Source: Flavobacterium pectinovorum
GTDB lineage: Bacteria > Bacteroidota > Bacteroidia > Flavobacteriales > Flavobacteriaceae
NCBI RefSeq assembly: GCF_006438875.1
Contig: NZ_RCZH01000028.1
Location: forward strand, 1-48,284
Length of the DNA: 48,284 nt
Direction of reading: 5' to 3'
The translations under genes and the position numbers were made by a program. The notes below the pieces were generated by a model that was not told the origin of the DNA, did no database searches, and saw only the letters and a program-made list of their open reading frames with translations. Numbering within the stretch: position 1 is the first letter of the stretch; each line of letters opens with the position of its first letter. This document shows positions 1-10,111 of the stretch, piece by piece.

Positions 1-232
1 TGATATGCAAATAAACTTGATGTCCACGAATAGGAAAATCCTGAACCGTTATCTCCTCAAAGAATCCTTTTGAACTTAATTTAGATTCTCTGTATTCTTT
101 AGGTATTGAATTAATCTCTTTTAGATAAAGATGAAGTGTTTCACCTTCTTTTTTATAAGACGTGAGTTCAAAGTAGTCTACTATTATTTCAGGTAATAAT
201 AACTTAAGAAGGTCGATAAAAGAATCTTGCAT
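1..232 (-). CDS. ISAon1-type transposase N-terminal protein, partial (3' end off the window)
   Basis: The minus strand reads open from an ATG at 232 to the window edge (77 codons, no stop). The product starts MQDSFIDLLKLLLPEIIVDY and contains the run GFFEEITVQDFPIRG. This matches what I know of the ISAon1 family transposase N-terminal region protein, a short first ORF of about 110-120 residues carrying LLPE..xxYFE and QDFPIRG motifs, usually followed by a DDE transposase. Only about two thirds of this small protein lies in the window, so the catalytic ORF cannot be seen. It sits directly against the truncated serine hydrolase gene, which fits an insertion there. Recognition of the motif is from memory, not from a search. 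Confidence 0.8.
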   Translation of the reverse strand, partial: MQDSFIDLLKLLLPEIIVDYFELTSYKKEGETLHLYLKEINSIPKEYRESKLSSKGFFEEITVQDFPIRGHQVYLHI

Positions 233-300
233 TGGGGGTAATTTTAAAATACAAATATCTATATTTTAATATTTCTCCACAACAATATGTTTTGACCCTT
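1..300 (-). mobile_element. Right-hand end of an ISAon1-like insertion sequence (partial)
   Basis: The transposase ORF start at 232, and the loss of serine hydrolase homology at about position 300, place the end of the element between roughly 233 and 306. The exact terminal inverted repeat and target duplication cannot be defined because the other end is outside the window. Confidence 0.55.
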
Positions 301-1046
301 TTTGACGGGAATTCTTCATATGTTTCTTTTAATTTATTGCCTTTAATATATTCATTTGTTATTTTGTCCTGAGTATAATAGCTATACGTTGGGCATTTAT
401 TTTTAAGTACATCATAAGAATTTCCATAGTATACATCCTTTATTCTTAATATGTCAAATTGATTTTTGCGGACAAAATTTTCAAATGTTTCAGTGCTGCA
501 TTTTTTAATTATATGCTGTAAAATATAATAATTGGTAGCATTATAATTAAACTTCTCTCCAATTTCAGATTGTAATGGTAATTTTTTAACCATCAACCAC
601 GCTGAATCTTGTCCTTTATCTCCAATCAGTCCTTTCTCATTCTCAATGTCAGGAAGTCCAGATGTATGGCTCATCAATTGTTTAATTGTTATTTTTTTCC
701 AATTTTCCGGTATAGAGTCTATATATTGAGAAATTGGATCATTGATGTTTAGCTTATTTTGTTCTTGTAATTGTATTACGGCAACTGATGTGAAAACTTT
801 GGAGATAGAATTAATTGAAAAGATGGTATTCTTTTTTACAGGTGTCGAAAATGATACATTAGCAATTCCAATTGCTTCGGATAATAGAATCTTATTATCT
901 CTAATTATTACAAGCTGACAGCCAGGAATTTTCTTTTCAATCATCTCTTTTTTGAGATAGTTAATGATTTCAGTCTTTTTATTTTGAGAGAAAAGAAAAT
1001 TACCATAAAAAATTACGATCCATAAAATAGATTTTTTTATTTTCAT
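204..1046 (-). pseudogene. Serine hydrolase (beta-lactamase family), 3' truncated by IS insertion
   Basis: The product starts at the ATG at 1046 with a signal peptide (MKIKKSILWIVIFYGNFLFS), preferred over an upstream in-frame ATG at 1073 because it gives a clean Sec signal. An SxxK motif (SISK, about residues 80-83) and a later GEKFNYNATNYYIL segment identify the class C beta-lactamase/D-aminopeptidase-like fold (PF00144). Members of this family are usually 350-450 residues. Here recognisable sequence stops after EEFPS near 306, and the frame then runs through the IS end to a stop at 204. The last third, which normally holds the HxG/KTG region, is missing, so the product is probably inactive. 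The real junction lies around 285-310. Confidence 0.75.
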
Positions 1047-1137
1047 AATGGTAGTTTTCTCAAAGTTAAACATATTAGTTTGTAATATTCATATTCAATT
1101 GAGATAGATTATATAGTATAGTTTGAAAGCTAGAATC

Positions 1138-4100
1138 CTATGTGTTTTTAGCAATGTATTCAGAAGGCGACATAGAAAAGTGTTTTTGAAAGTTCCTGCC
1201 AAAGCTTGTTTGAGATTTATAACCAACCATCTCGGCAATTTCATACATTTTATAATTTTCATTCAACAGTAATTCTGCAGCTCTTTTTAAACGGACAATA
1301 TTAATTAATTCATTTGGACTTAAATTCGAAATATCTTTGATTTTTCGGTATAAGGTCGAGCGGCTCATATTCATTATTTCGGCTAGAGATTCGACGCTTA
1401 AATCGGGGTCGGTAATATTTTTTAGGATTTCGTCGTCGAGTTTTTTTAGGAATTTTTCATCGGTTTTGTTATGTGCAATACTCTTGATATGCGATAGGGG
1501 AGAACTTGCATAATAGTTCATGATCTGTTTTCTGTTTTCAATAAGATTGTTAACCTGAACCTTTAAATAATCCATTGAGAATGGTTTTGCTATGTAGGCG
1601 TCGGCACCAACTTCCAAGCCGTCGATTTGTGATTTTAGCGAGTTTTTGGCGGTTAGTAAAATTACTGGAATATGACTGGTTTCCAGATTTGTTTTAATTT
1701 CTCTACACATCTCAATTCCATCCATAACCGGCATTGAAACATCGCTGATAACCAACTGAATGTTCTCATTGTGAATAATTTTAAGGGCATTTTCTCCGTT
1801 GTCAGCCTTTGAAATTGTGTATGTGGAAGCTAATTCGGCAGTAATGAAATTCAATAAATCTTCATTATCTTCTACAACTAAAATCTGTGCTTTTTCATTT
1901 TTTGTTTCGGTTTCAATTTTTTCAATTTTAGTCTGAATCTGTTCTTTTTCAGAATCAGTATAAAACATAAATTCTTCTTCCTGATGCAAAGGAACAATTA
2001 GCTCAAAAACGTTGAGTTCTAAATCCGGAATCAACTGTAGATTTCCATTGTGCAATTGCGTTAACGAATGCGCCAACGAAAGTCCTATTCCCGTTCCGGA
2101 AGTCGAATCCATATTATCAACTCTGAAAAATGGCTCGAAAATCTTATCTTTTAGTTGAAATGGAATCAATTCCCCATCATTTTTAACAATTAAGGTCAGT
2201 TTTTTATCATCTCTAAATAAGGATATAAAAACCTTGTCTTTAGAATATTTAATGGCATTACTGATTAAATTGCTCAATATTTTTTTAAATGCTTCTTTGT
2301 CTACAAAAGCAAAAATGTCTTTTTCGCCCAATTCGAGTTCAAACTCAATTCCTCTTTCTTCTATCAATTGACTGAATCTCAAATGTAAATTCCTGACGAT
2401 GGATGAAATATTTGCTTCCACAAAAGTGAGTTTCAAACCACCAATTTCGGATTTTCTAAAGTCTAATAATTCATTTACGAGTTTCAATAATCGTGAAGTG
2501 TTTTTCTTCATTATAGAAAGATTCTGTGGAACTTCAGGCGATTGATGCTCCATAACTAAAAGTTTTTCCAAAGGCCCTTTTATAAGCGTTAATGGCGTTC
2601 TGATTTCATGCGCTACATTGGTAAAAAAGTCAATTTTTGCCTGATAGATTTCTTTTTCTTTTTCGTCATTCAGATGTTTTATTTTGCGGTTGTTTTTAAT
2701 TTGTGTAAGATTTTGAGAATATCGGATGATATAATAAAACGAGCCGCAAATCAATAGAAAATAGAAAAAATAAGCATAGGAACTTGCCCAAAACGGAGGC
2801 AAAATCCTGATTTTAAGTTCTACTTCTTTACTCCAAATACCAAAACTATTTAACGATTTTACTTTAAAAACATAATCTCCAGGCGCCAGTTCAGTAAAGA
2901 AAACTTTATTGTTTCTTTCGAGATACACCCACTCATTATTTACATTTTCTAATTTATACCAATATTCTGTGAGTTCCGGCGCTGTATAATTTAAGGAAGC
3001 AAATTCAAGATTAAATGACGATTGATCATTGTTAAGTTCGAGTTCGTCAAGATGCGAAATAGATTGTTTTATAGGAGAATCATTTTCGTTTGCATCGATA
3101 TCCTTATTATTAATCTGAAGATTGGTAATAAAAATAGAAGGTGTGTATTTGTTTTTGGTGAAATTCTTTGGGTTGAAACTGATCATTCCGTTTAGATTTC
3201 CAAAGTACATATCTCCATTACTGTCTTTGAAAGCAGAACTATAATTAAACTGATCGCTCAATAAACCATTTGCCGTAGTGTAAATCTTTGTTTTTTTATG
3301 ATTCGGATTAAATTTTACCAGACCTTTAGATGTCGTTAACCACAAGTTTTTAGTATCGTCTTCTAAAATAGAATATACGACATTGCTAGGAAGTCCGTTT
3401 TTGGTCGTGAATTTGGTAAAAGTTCTATTTTTTTTATCGAATAAATTCAGGCCATTTTCGGTAGCAAACCACAAGTTTTTGTAACTGTCTTCAAAAATAG
3501 AGTTGATCGAGTTGTTGCTGATTCCTTTTGGATTTTTATAATCGTAGATAAAAACTTCTTTTTTATTGATTTTCGGATTGTAAAAAAATAATCCATCTCT
3601 ATAACTTCCAGCCCAGTAATTTCCATCGCTGTCTTCTTTAAAATTAGTATAATGTGTGGTTTCAGGGAATATTTTCAGGATTTCGAAATTGTCATTTTTT
3701 TCATTGTACTGATAAATTCCCATTGTGGTTACTACAATTAAATCCTTCTTTTTTGTTTCGGAAAAAGAAAAGATAAAATTACTTCGCAAACCTGTCGAAG
3801 GATCATTTGCGCTATAATGTTTAATAACGGCTCCAGATTTTTGATCTAAAACATCCAAACCGTGTTCAAAGGTTCCTACCCAAATTTTATTTTTTCGAGG
3901 TAATAAGGCATGAATATTATAATAAGAAACGCTGCTTTTACTTCCGTTTGGTAAATACGAAGTAAATTTTCCTGTTTTAGGATTAAATCGGTTCAAACCG
4001 GCATCTTCAGTACCAATCCAAAAATCGCCATAATCGTCTTTATGAATTTCCCTAACGGCGCTTCCGCTAATTGAATTTTGATTTTTCTGAGGGAAATATT

Positions 4101-5088
4101 TCTTGAATTGGGTGTATTGCTTCTGATGATAATTAATTCCTCCAAAATAAGTCCCAATCCAAACCCCATTTTCCTTGTCAATAGTTATAGAATAAGCTGC
4201 ATTATCAGCAATTGCATACGGATCGTTATAGTTTTTTCTAAGATTTACGCAGTTTTTAGTTTTAAGATCATAAACATAAACGCCAGATTCACTTGCAATC
4301 CAGAGTTCGTAATTTCCTTTCTTTTTAAACTGACGTACAAAAACAGGTTCTTTTCCCGCAAATTGAAGCGACGATGTAGTTTTAGTACTTTTTGTATAAA
4401 CCAGAACGCCATGATCTTGTGTACCTATTAAAATATGGTCATTGTCTAAAGCATAAATAATCGTAATTCTGAAATTTGCTTTATTACCTGGAGGATTTAG
4501 GGCAATAGTTTCGAACGATAGGCTTTCTTCAGAATAATGGTATAATTTATTGAGTGAAGAAGCCCAGATTTCACCTTTTGCATCTCTGGTTATTGAGGTT
4601 GCAATGAAGTATTTATTTGGGTTAAAAGTTTTGGTTTCTTTTTTACTGATCGCGTATTTATAAAGTATATTTCCTGAAATAAACCAGATGTTTCCTTTTT
4701 TATCATGATTGATATCATTAATTCTGTCATTGATTGCTTCGTTTAGAACTGTAAAATGATCTGTTTTTTTATCATATTGATATAAACCTTTGTCGGTTCC
4801 TACCCAAATTATGCCTTGATAGGCGTGCAACGATTGTATATAATTACTTCCCAAGCTATGTATCGGGTCGTTTTGGCTTCTGTAAGTTTTAAAGCGATAA
4901 CCGTCATAACGGTTTAAACCATCTTTTGTACCAAACCACATAAATCCATCTTCATCCTGAATTGATGTAATTACGGTATTGTTTGAAAGTCCTTCTTCGA
5001 CCTGAAAATGTTTAAAATAATATTCCTGTGAATGAATAAAATTTATCGAAAAAAGAAAGAAAAATAAAAAAAGAAAGAATTTACGCAT
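1138..5088 (-). CDS. Hybrid two-component system sensor/response regulator (PUL regulator)
   Basis: A single-chain regulator of 1316 residues that senses a glycan fragment in the periplasm and activates transcription in the cytoplasm. From the N terminus: signal peptide (MRKFFLFLFFFLF), about 14 Reg_prop propeller repeats (WFGTKDGL, WVGTDKGLY and similar), a Y_Y_Y domain, a membrane segment near 765-790, a HisKA H-box with H827 (VAHEIRTPL), an HATPase domain (N box NLISNAIKYS, G box GTGIGLSLAHSL), a receiver with D1116 (ISDVSMPVMDG) and K in AKPFS, and a C-terminal AraC HTH. All catalytic motifs look intact. I start at 5088 because an upstream ATG at 5124 would put 12 polar residues ahead of the signal peptide. 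It is divergent from susC, the usual arrangement for a HTCS controlling its neighbouring locus. Confidence 0.96.
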   Translation of the reverse strand: MRKFFLFLFFFLFSINFIHSQEYYFKHFQVEEGLSNNTVITSIQDEDGFMWFGTKDGLNRYDGYRFKTYRSQNDPIHSLGSNYIQSLHAYQGIIWVGTDKGLYQYDKKTDHFTVLNEAINDRINDINHDKKGNIWFISGNILYKYAISKKETKTFNPNKYFIATSITRDAKGEIWASSLNKLYHYSEESLSFETIALNPPGNKANFRITIIYALDNDHILIGTQDHGVLVYTKSTKTTSSLQFAGKEPVFVRQFKKKGNYELWIASESGVYVYDLKTKNCVNLRKNYNDPYAIADNAAYSITIDKENGVWIGTYFGGINYHQKQYTQFKKYFPQKNQNSISGSAVREIHKDDYGDFWIGTEDAGLNRFNPKTGKFTSYLPNGSKSSVSYYNIHALLPRKNKIWVGTFEHGLDVLDQKSGAVIKHYSANDPSTGLRSNFIFSFSETKKKDLIVVTTMGIYQYNEKNDNFEILKIFPETTHYTNFKEDSDGNYWAGSYRDGLFFYNPKINKKEVFIYDYKNPKGISNNSINSIFEDSYKNLWFATENGLNLFDKKNRTFTKFTTKNGLPSNVVYSILEDDTKNLWLTTSKGLVKFNPNHKKTKIYTTANGLLSDQFNYSSAFKDSNGDMYFGNLNGMISFNPKNFTKNKYTPSIFITNLQINNKDIDANENDSPIKQSISHLDELELNNDQSSFNLEFASLNYTAPELTEYWYKLENVNNEWVYLERNNKVFFTELAPGDYVFKVKSLNSFGIWSKEVELKIRILPPFWASSYAYFFYFLLICGSFYYIIRYSQNLTQIKNNRKIKHLNDEKEKEIYQAKIDFFTNVAHEIRTPLTLIKGPLEKLLVMEHQSPEVPQNLSIMKKNTSRLLKLVNELLDFRKSEIGGLKLTFVEANISSIVRNLHLRFSQLIEERGIEFELELGEKDIFAFVDKEAFKKILSNLISNAIKYSKDKVFISLFRDDKKLTLIVKNDGELIPFQLKDKIFEPFFRVDNMDSTSGTGIGLSLAHSLTQLHNGNLQLIPDLELNVFELIVPLHQEEEFMFYTDSEKEQIQTKIEKIETETKNEKAQILVVEDNEDLLNFITAELASTYTISKADNGENALKIIHNENIQLVISDVSMPVMDGIEMCREIKTNLETSHIPVILLTAKNSLKSQIDGLEVGADAYIAKPFSMDYLKVQVNNLIENRKQIMNYYASSPLSHIKSIAHNKTDEKFLKKLDDEILKNITDPDLSVESLAEIMNMSRSTLYRKIKDISNLSPNELINIVRLKRAAELLLNENYKMYEIAEMVGYKSQTSFGRNFQKHFSMSPSEYIAKNT

Positions 5089-5476
5089 CGTTATGTTTTT
5101 TATGATAAAAATAGGCATCTGCAAATCGTGTCAATCTTCTACAAAATGTTGCAAAAAAGTAATTTGTTATCAATTTTTATACAATTTGAATCATTTGAAA
5201 TAGAAATTGACACAAATCAAGCATTTTATTTTGAATAAAAATCGTCTACTTTGGATTTTTAAATAAATGATATTGATAATTTTTAAGGCTAAAAAATATA
5301 GTATCAATAAAATTAAGTTTGAAAAAATACACCTTTAGTAATTTTGAAATTAAATGAACACATTATTACTAAAGAACAATATTAACTATTTTTTCGCTCG
5401 TATCAGAGATGATTAAATTTTTATAGCACAAGTACAAAACCAACCAAAAAAAGAAATTATCTAAAATGAAAAATCA
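5089..5476. promoter_or_regulatory. Divergent regulatory region between the HTCS gene and susC
   Basis: This 388-bp A+T-rich gap has no gene. It must hold both the HTCS promoter and the start of the SusC operon. A possible -7-like run (TACTTTGG) occurs near 5248 on the plus strand, more than 200 bp ahead of susC. I see no clear HTCS direct-repeat operator by eye. Just before susC there is a four-codon reading frame (ATG at 5466) whose TGA overlaps the susC ATG. Confidence 0.5.
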
Positions 5477-8400
5477 ATGAAAGCAAAGTTCACTCAAATT
5501 TTAAAGCAGAGATATTACCTCTTGTTTTTCTTTAGTTTATTATTACAACAAACTTATGCACAACAGCAAATTACCGTTAAGGGTCGTGTATCCTCAACAA
5601 CTGGAGAAGCGATTCCGTTTGCCAATGTAGGAATCAAAAATACTTCAAATGGAGCTGTGACAGATTTTGACGGAAGCTATTCGATTCCTGCAAAACCAAC
5701 AGATATTTTGGTGTTTAGTTCACAGGGTTACAAATCGACGGAAGTTTCCGTAAACAATCAAACTTCAGTAAATGTTTCTCTAACACCCGACGCACTTTCG
5801 TTAAATGAAGTTGTTGTCGTGGGATATGGATCTCAAAACAAAAAGGATTTAACGGGAGCAATATCTGTAGTTAAAGCAAGCGAAATTCAAAAACGACAAA
5901 TTACTACTGTTGCTGACGGATTGCAAGGTCTGGTTACGGGCGTAAAAGTTCGTGGCGGCGGAAGACCTGGTCAGGAAGCTAATATCGAAATTCGGGGTCT
6001 TAAAAATCTTCAAAATACAAATCCATTATATGTTATTGACGGTTTGATAACATCGGCAAACAGAGATTTTAATCCGAATGATATTGAAACTATTCAGGTT
6101 CTTAAAGATGCATCTGCAGCGGCAATTTATGGTTCACGAGCGGCAAATGGTGTAATTATCATTACGACTAAAAAAGGTAAAAAAGGACCTCTTGTAGTAG
6201 AAGTTTCTGCAAAATCAAGTTTTACTTCTATGCCACGATATAGTTTAATGGGAACTGATGAGTTTGCAAAATTAAACAATCAGGCATATGATAATGCCGG
6301 AATTCCGAGACAAAACCTGAATATGGCTGTAAATACAGACTGGCAGGATGAAGTTTTTGAAAACGGAATGATTCAGGATTATAACGTAAGTGTTGCCGGA
6401 GGAGGAGAGAACTCTTCATTTTTTATGTCCGGAAATTATTTCGGAAATGACGGAACGGTTGTGGGAACTGATTTCGACAGAATCTCATTCCGTGTCAATT
6501 CAAGCGGATCAAAAGGAATTTTTAGTATTGGTGAAAATTTAGCCATCAGCAATTCTAAAACAGATGAAATGTCCGGTAATCCAATTATTGACGTTTATAG
6601 ATTAACACCAACAATTCCGGTTTACGACGCTTCTAATCCTGGAGGTTATGGGTATGGAAAGCAAGGTGTCGCAGATACTTTTGGTACTAACCCATTGGCA
6701 CTTGCTGATTTTTCTAATGCTACAAATGAAAATTTCAGAATTAGAGGAAATGTATGGACGGAATTAAAATTTACGCCTTGGTTAAAATACCGTTTTAATT
6801 TAGGGTATGAAACAAGCTTTGACAGCTATAATTTCATGAGAAAATTAGGAAACTGGACTTTAAATCAACCCGCTGAACAATCTTTCATCAACCAAAATAA
6901 AGCAAGATCCGAAACACTTCTTTATGAAAACACTTTGACTTTCAAAAAAGCATTTGGCAAGCATGACCTTACGGTTTTAGTGGGACAAACTTTCCAAAAA
7001 GACAGTTACAACCAGATTTACGGAACAAAGAGAAATCTGATAATAAACCCAAGTACAGGACAATATTTTGATGTGCTGGATTTAGGAGATCTTCCGGAAG
7101 TTGGAGGATTTAAAAACGAAGCTGCTTTAACATCCTATTTAGGAAGATTAGAATACAATTATGATAATCGTTATTTATTTAATGCTGTTATCAGACGTGA
7201 CGGTTCCTCAAAATTTAGCGATGAAAACAAATGGGGAAATTTCCCTTCTGTTTCGGCAGGATGGAGATTAAGCAACGAACCTTTCTTTAAAGTTGATGCT
7301 ATTAAAGATTTAAAATTCAGAGCGAGTTACGGAGAATTAGGTTCTGGAAATATTGATCCATACCAATATCAGGGTTTTGTAAATAAAAATGGAGCAATTG
7401 TGTTAGGAAACGATCAAGTATTGTATCCTTCAGGAACACAAGTAAGATTAGCGAATTCGCAATTGCGTTGGGAAAAACTGAAACAAACCAACCTTGGAAT
7501 TGATCTAGGTTTATTAAACAATGATTTACGTTTTACGGGAGATTATTTTATTGCCCGTACAGAAGATGTATTGTTTGGTTTCCCAATTTTAAATACAACA
7601 GGAAATGACGGAGGAAACCCTATTTCTAATGCTGCAACTGTCGAAAATAAAGGTTTTGAATTGGAATTGGCTTACAGCAAAAAAATCAATAGTTTCTCTT
7701 TTAATGCTTCTGTCAATTTTACAAAATTAAATAACAAACTGGTTTCCTTAGGTAACGGACAAAACGAAAGTATTCAGGGAAATACAATTACAAGAGCTGG
7801 AAATGCAGTAGGAATGTGGTATGTTTTGCAAACAGACGGTTTGTTTCAAAGTACCGCAGAAGTTCAGAACTACAAAAATGCCGATGGAAAAGTAATTATG
7901 CCAAACGCCCAGCCGGGAGATATCCGTTTTAAAGATGTTAACGGCGATGGTGAAATTACAAACGAGGACAAAGACATCGTAGGGAGTCCATGGCCGGAAT
8001 TTGAAATGGGATTGAATGCCGGAGCAGAATACAAAGGGTTTGATTTTTCTATGAACTGGATTGCTTCTCATGGCGCTACTGTTTACGACGGATTTAGAAG
8101 TGTAGTGGACCGTTTTGATGATAATAGCAATTACAGAACCGGAATCCACCCATGGACGCCTGAAAACCCCAATACTGATTTTCCTAGAATTGTAAAAGGA
8201 ACAACTTTAAACTCAAGAGGAGACAGTGACAGATTTTTGGAAAACGGTGATTTTATCCGTCTGAAATACATTGGATTTGGATATAATATCCCACAAAGTG
8301 TTTTGGCTAAATCTGGTATTACAAGAGCAAGATTAACATTATCTGCACAAAACGTGATTACAATTTCTAAATACAAAGGATTGGATCCTGAGTTTAGTAA

Positions 8401-8485
8401 CAGTAATATTTTTGAAAGAGGTGTTGATAATGGCGCTTTTCCAAATTTACAGACGTATTCTTTTGGTGTTGAGTTTAGCTTTTAA
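5477..8485 (+). CDS. susC-like: SusC/RagA family TonB-linked outer membrane protein
   Basis: TonB-dependent outer membrane transporter of 1002 residues that imports oligosaccharides with its SusD partner. It has a signal peptide (cleavage likely after QTYA, residue 28), a CarboxypepD_reg-like domain (about 31-105, starting ITVKGRV and containing TDFDGSYSI), the SusC linker LNEVVVVGYGSQNKKDLTGA (110-129), a plug domain (about 120-235, with YVIDGL and AAIYGSRAANGVIIITTKKG) and a 22-strand barrel ending in an aromatic residue (FGVEFSF). The length is typical. It is the first gene of the rightward locus; susD begins 18 bp downstream, so the two are surely cotranscribed. Regulation by the divergent HTCS is inferred from position. 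Confidence 0.97.
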   Translation: MKAKFTQILKQRYYLLFFFSLLLQQTYAQQQITVKGRVSSTTGEAIPFANVGIKNTSNGAVTDFDGSYSIPAKPTDILVFSSQGYKSTEVSVNNQTSVNVSLTPDALSLNEVVVVGYGSQNKKDLTGAISVVKASEIQKRQITTVADGLQGLVTGVKVRGGGRPGQEANIEIRGLKNLQNTNPLYVIDGLITSANRDFNPNDIETIQVLKDASAAAIYGSRAANGVIIITTKKGKKGPLVVEVSAKSSFTSMPRYSLMGTDEFAKLNNQAYDNAGIPRQNLNMAVNTDWQDEVFENGMIQDYNVSVAGGGENSSFFMSGNYFGNDGTVVGTDFDRISFRVNSSGSKGIFSIGENLAISNSKTDEMSGNPIIDVYRLTPTIPVYDASNPGGYGYGKQGVADTFGTNPLALADFSNATNENFRIRGNVWTELKFTPWLKYRFNLGYETSFDSYNFMRKLGNWTLNQPAEQSFINQNKARSETLLYENTLTFKKAFGKHDLTVLVGQTFQKDSYNQIYGTKRNLIINPSTGQYFDVLDLGDLPEVGGFKNEAALTSYLGRLEYNYDNRYLFNAVIRRDGSSKFSDENKWGNFPSVSAGWRLSNEPFFKVDAIKDLKFRASYGELGSGNIDPYQYQGFVNKNGAIVLGNDQVLYPSGTQVRLANSQLRWEKLKQTNLGIDLGLLNNDLRFTGDYFIARTEDVLFGFPILNTTGNDGGNPISNAATVENKGFELELAYSKKINSFSFNASVNFTKLNNKLVSLGNGQNESIQGNTITRAGNAVGMWYVLQTDGLFQSTAEVQNYKNADGKVIMPNAQPGDIRFKDVNGDGEITNEDKDIVGSPWPEFEMGLNAGAEYKGFDFSMNWIASHGATVYDGFRSVVDRFDDNSNYRTGIHPWTPENPNTDFPRIVKGTTLNSRGDSDRFLENGDFIRLKYIGFGYNIPQSVLAKSGITRARLTLSAQNVITISKYKGLDPEFSNSNIFERGVDNGAFPNLQTYSFGVEFSF

Positions 8486-8503
8486 TTTTAAAAAAATAGC
8501 ATA

Positions 8504-10030
8504 ATGAAAAAAATAATATTAATAACGGTGGTTTTTGTTAGTCTCATGTTTACAGCTTCATGTGATGATCAGCTTGAACTAAGCAATCCAAATGCCCTGA
8601 CAACAGATCAGTATTGGAAAACAGAAAGTGATGCACAAGCAGGTGTGAACTCCATTTATGCCATGTTTTATAAAGATGGTTTATGGGCAAGATGGATTTA
8701 TTTCCGTTTAGATCTAACTTCTGACGAAGGATTTAGTAATAGCCCGTGGACAGAATTAGCTGATTGGACGAGATTTAATTATATCAATTATAATTTTTGG
8801 GAAGGAAACGTTGTAACGTGGAGAGATACCTACAAAGCTATTTTTAGATGTAATCAGGTATTGGCAAATGTGCCGAATATTTCTTTTCAGAATGAAGAGA
8901 ATAAAAAACAAATCCTGGCTCAGGCTAAATTTTTAAGAGCTCTACATTACTATTATGCTGCGGTTTTATGGGAGAACATTCCGGTTGTTTTGACGCCGTC
9001 ATTACCAAATGATTTGCCGGAACAAAAAAATGTAACCGAAGTTTGGGCTCAAATAGAAAAAGATTTGAATGAGGCTTACGCCGATTTACCATCAACATGG
9101 GCATCTGACCAAACCGGAAGACCGGATAAAGGTGCTGCAAAAGCTTTTTTGGCAAAAGTTTACATGCAGCAACATAAATGGGCTGATGCAAAAACAGCTT
9201 TAGAATATTTAATTTCTGGTCCGGGCGCCAAATACAGTTTGGTTTCTAACTACAAAGACAACTTTACAGATGTTAACGAAAACAACAGCGAATCAGTATT
9301 TGAAATTCAATTTGGAGACCAAAGGAAAGGCGGAACTGACGAAAGCCAAAGTGCTGCAGTTTCAAGCAACCGCGCTCAGTTTTTTGCTCCAAGAAGTATT
9401 GGCTGGTCTGATGGACAAGCTCGTTTTTGGCTTGTAAATGCTTTTAAACAAGAAAAAGATAAAAATAACGGAATCGATATCCGACTAAAACATACGTTAT
9501 TTTATCCTGGTTTATTGGCCGATTTTGGTGATAAAGTATACGGAAAAGACTGGCAATGGGGCGCTGATGAAGCATGGTTTAGAAAAGGAGCCAGAGATTA
9601 TTACAGATCAAATGAAGATTACTACAATCAGGTCAATTACAGATTGATTCGTTACGCTGATATTTTACTTCGTTATGCTGAAGTTTTGAACGAAACGGGA
9701 AATACTGCCGGAGCTTATCAATATGTAGATCAGGTCAGAGCGCGTGTAAACATGAATACTTTAGCCGCTGCACATCCTGAAATTGGCAACGATCATGATA
9801 AATTTTTAGAAAGATTAAAAACAGAAAGAGTTCTTGAATTGGCTGGCGAAAGTGTTCGTTGGGAAGATTTAAAACGTTGGGGAGATTTAGATTCTCAGTC
9901 TTCTGTAGATAAGATTTCGCTTCGTGATCCTGATTTTAAAAACTTTAAAGTTGGTAAAAATCAAAGATTACCAATTCCGCAGGTAGAAGTTGCTAATAAT
10001 CCAAATTTAAAACAACACCCAGAATATTAA
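8504..10030 (+). CDS. susD-like: SusD/RagB family glycan-binding outer membrane lipoprotein
   Basis: Surface lipoprotein of 508 residues that captures glycan and caps the SusC channel. The signal peptide ends in a lipobox with Cys20 (FTASC). The NPNALTTDQYWKTESDA start, the TPR-like helices (AKFLRALHYYYAAVLWENIPVV, KAFLAKVYMQQHKWADA) and the C-terminal RLPIPQVEV-NPNLKQHPEY region are hallmarks of the RagB/SusD fold. An acidic cluster of DDQLEL follows the lipidated Cys, which may act as a surface export signal as described for Bacteroidetes lipoproteins. It lies 18 bp after susC. A hairpin follows it, so expression of downstream enzymes could be lower. Confidence 0.96.
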   Translation: MKKIILITVVFVSLMFTASCDDQLELSNPNALTTDQYWKTESDAQAGVNSIYAMFYKDGLWARWIYFRLDLTSDEGFSNSPWTELADWTRFNYINYNFWEGNVVTWRDTYKAIFRCNQVLANVPNISFQNEENKKQILAQAKFLRALHYYYAAVLWENIPVVLTPSLPNDLPEQKNVTEVWAQIEKDLNEAYADLPSTWASDQTGRPDKGAAKAFLAKVYMQQHKWADAKTALEYLISGPGAKYSLVSNYKDNFTDVNENNSESVFEIQFGDQRKGGTDESQSAAVSSNRAQFFAPRSIGWSDGQARFWLVNAFKQEKDKNNGIDIRLKHTLFYPGLLADFGDKVYGKDWQWGADEAWFRKGARDYYRSNEDYYNQVNYRLIRYADILLRYAEVLNETGNTAGAYQYVDQVRARVNMNTLAAAHPEIGNDHDKFLERLKTERVLELAGESVRWEDLKRWGDLDSQSSVDKISLRDPDFKNFKVGKNQRLPIPQVEVANNPNLKQHPEY

Positions 10031-10042
10031 AAACATTTTTAA

Positions 10043-10070
10043 GGGAATCAGATTCCAAAATCTGGTTTCC
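10043..10070 (+). terminator. Hairpin between susD and the downstream glycosidase gene
   Basis: An imperfect stem (GGAATCAGATT paired with AATCTGGTTTCC, loop about 5 nt) starts 13 bp after the susD stop. The T-run after it is weak (TTATCC), so it is better read as a partial terminator or RNA-stabilising hairpin that lowers downstream expression than as a full stop. Confidence 0.4.
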
Positions 10071-10111
10071 TTATCCTAAAGAACGATTGTTCATACTTAA
10101 GAAATTTTATA

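Noticed and set aside
4078..4431. Plus-strand frame of 117 codons
   Set aside because: Shadow of the hybrid two-component gene in another frame, with no domain of its own.
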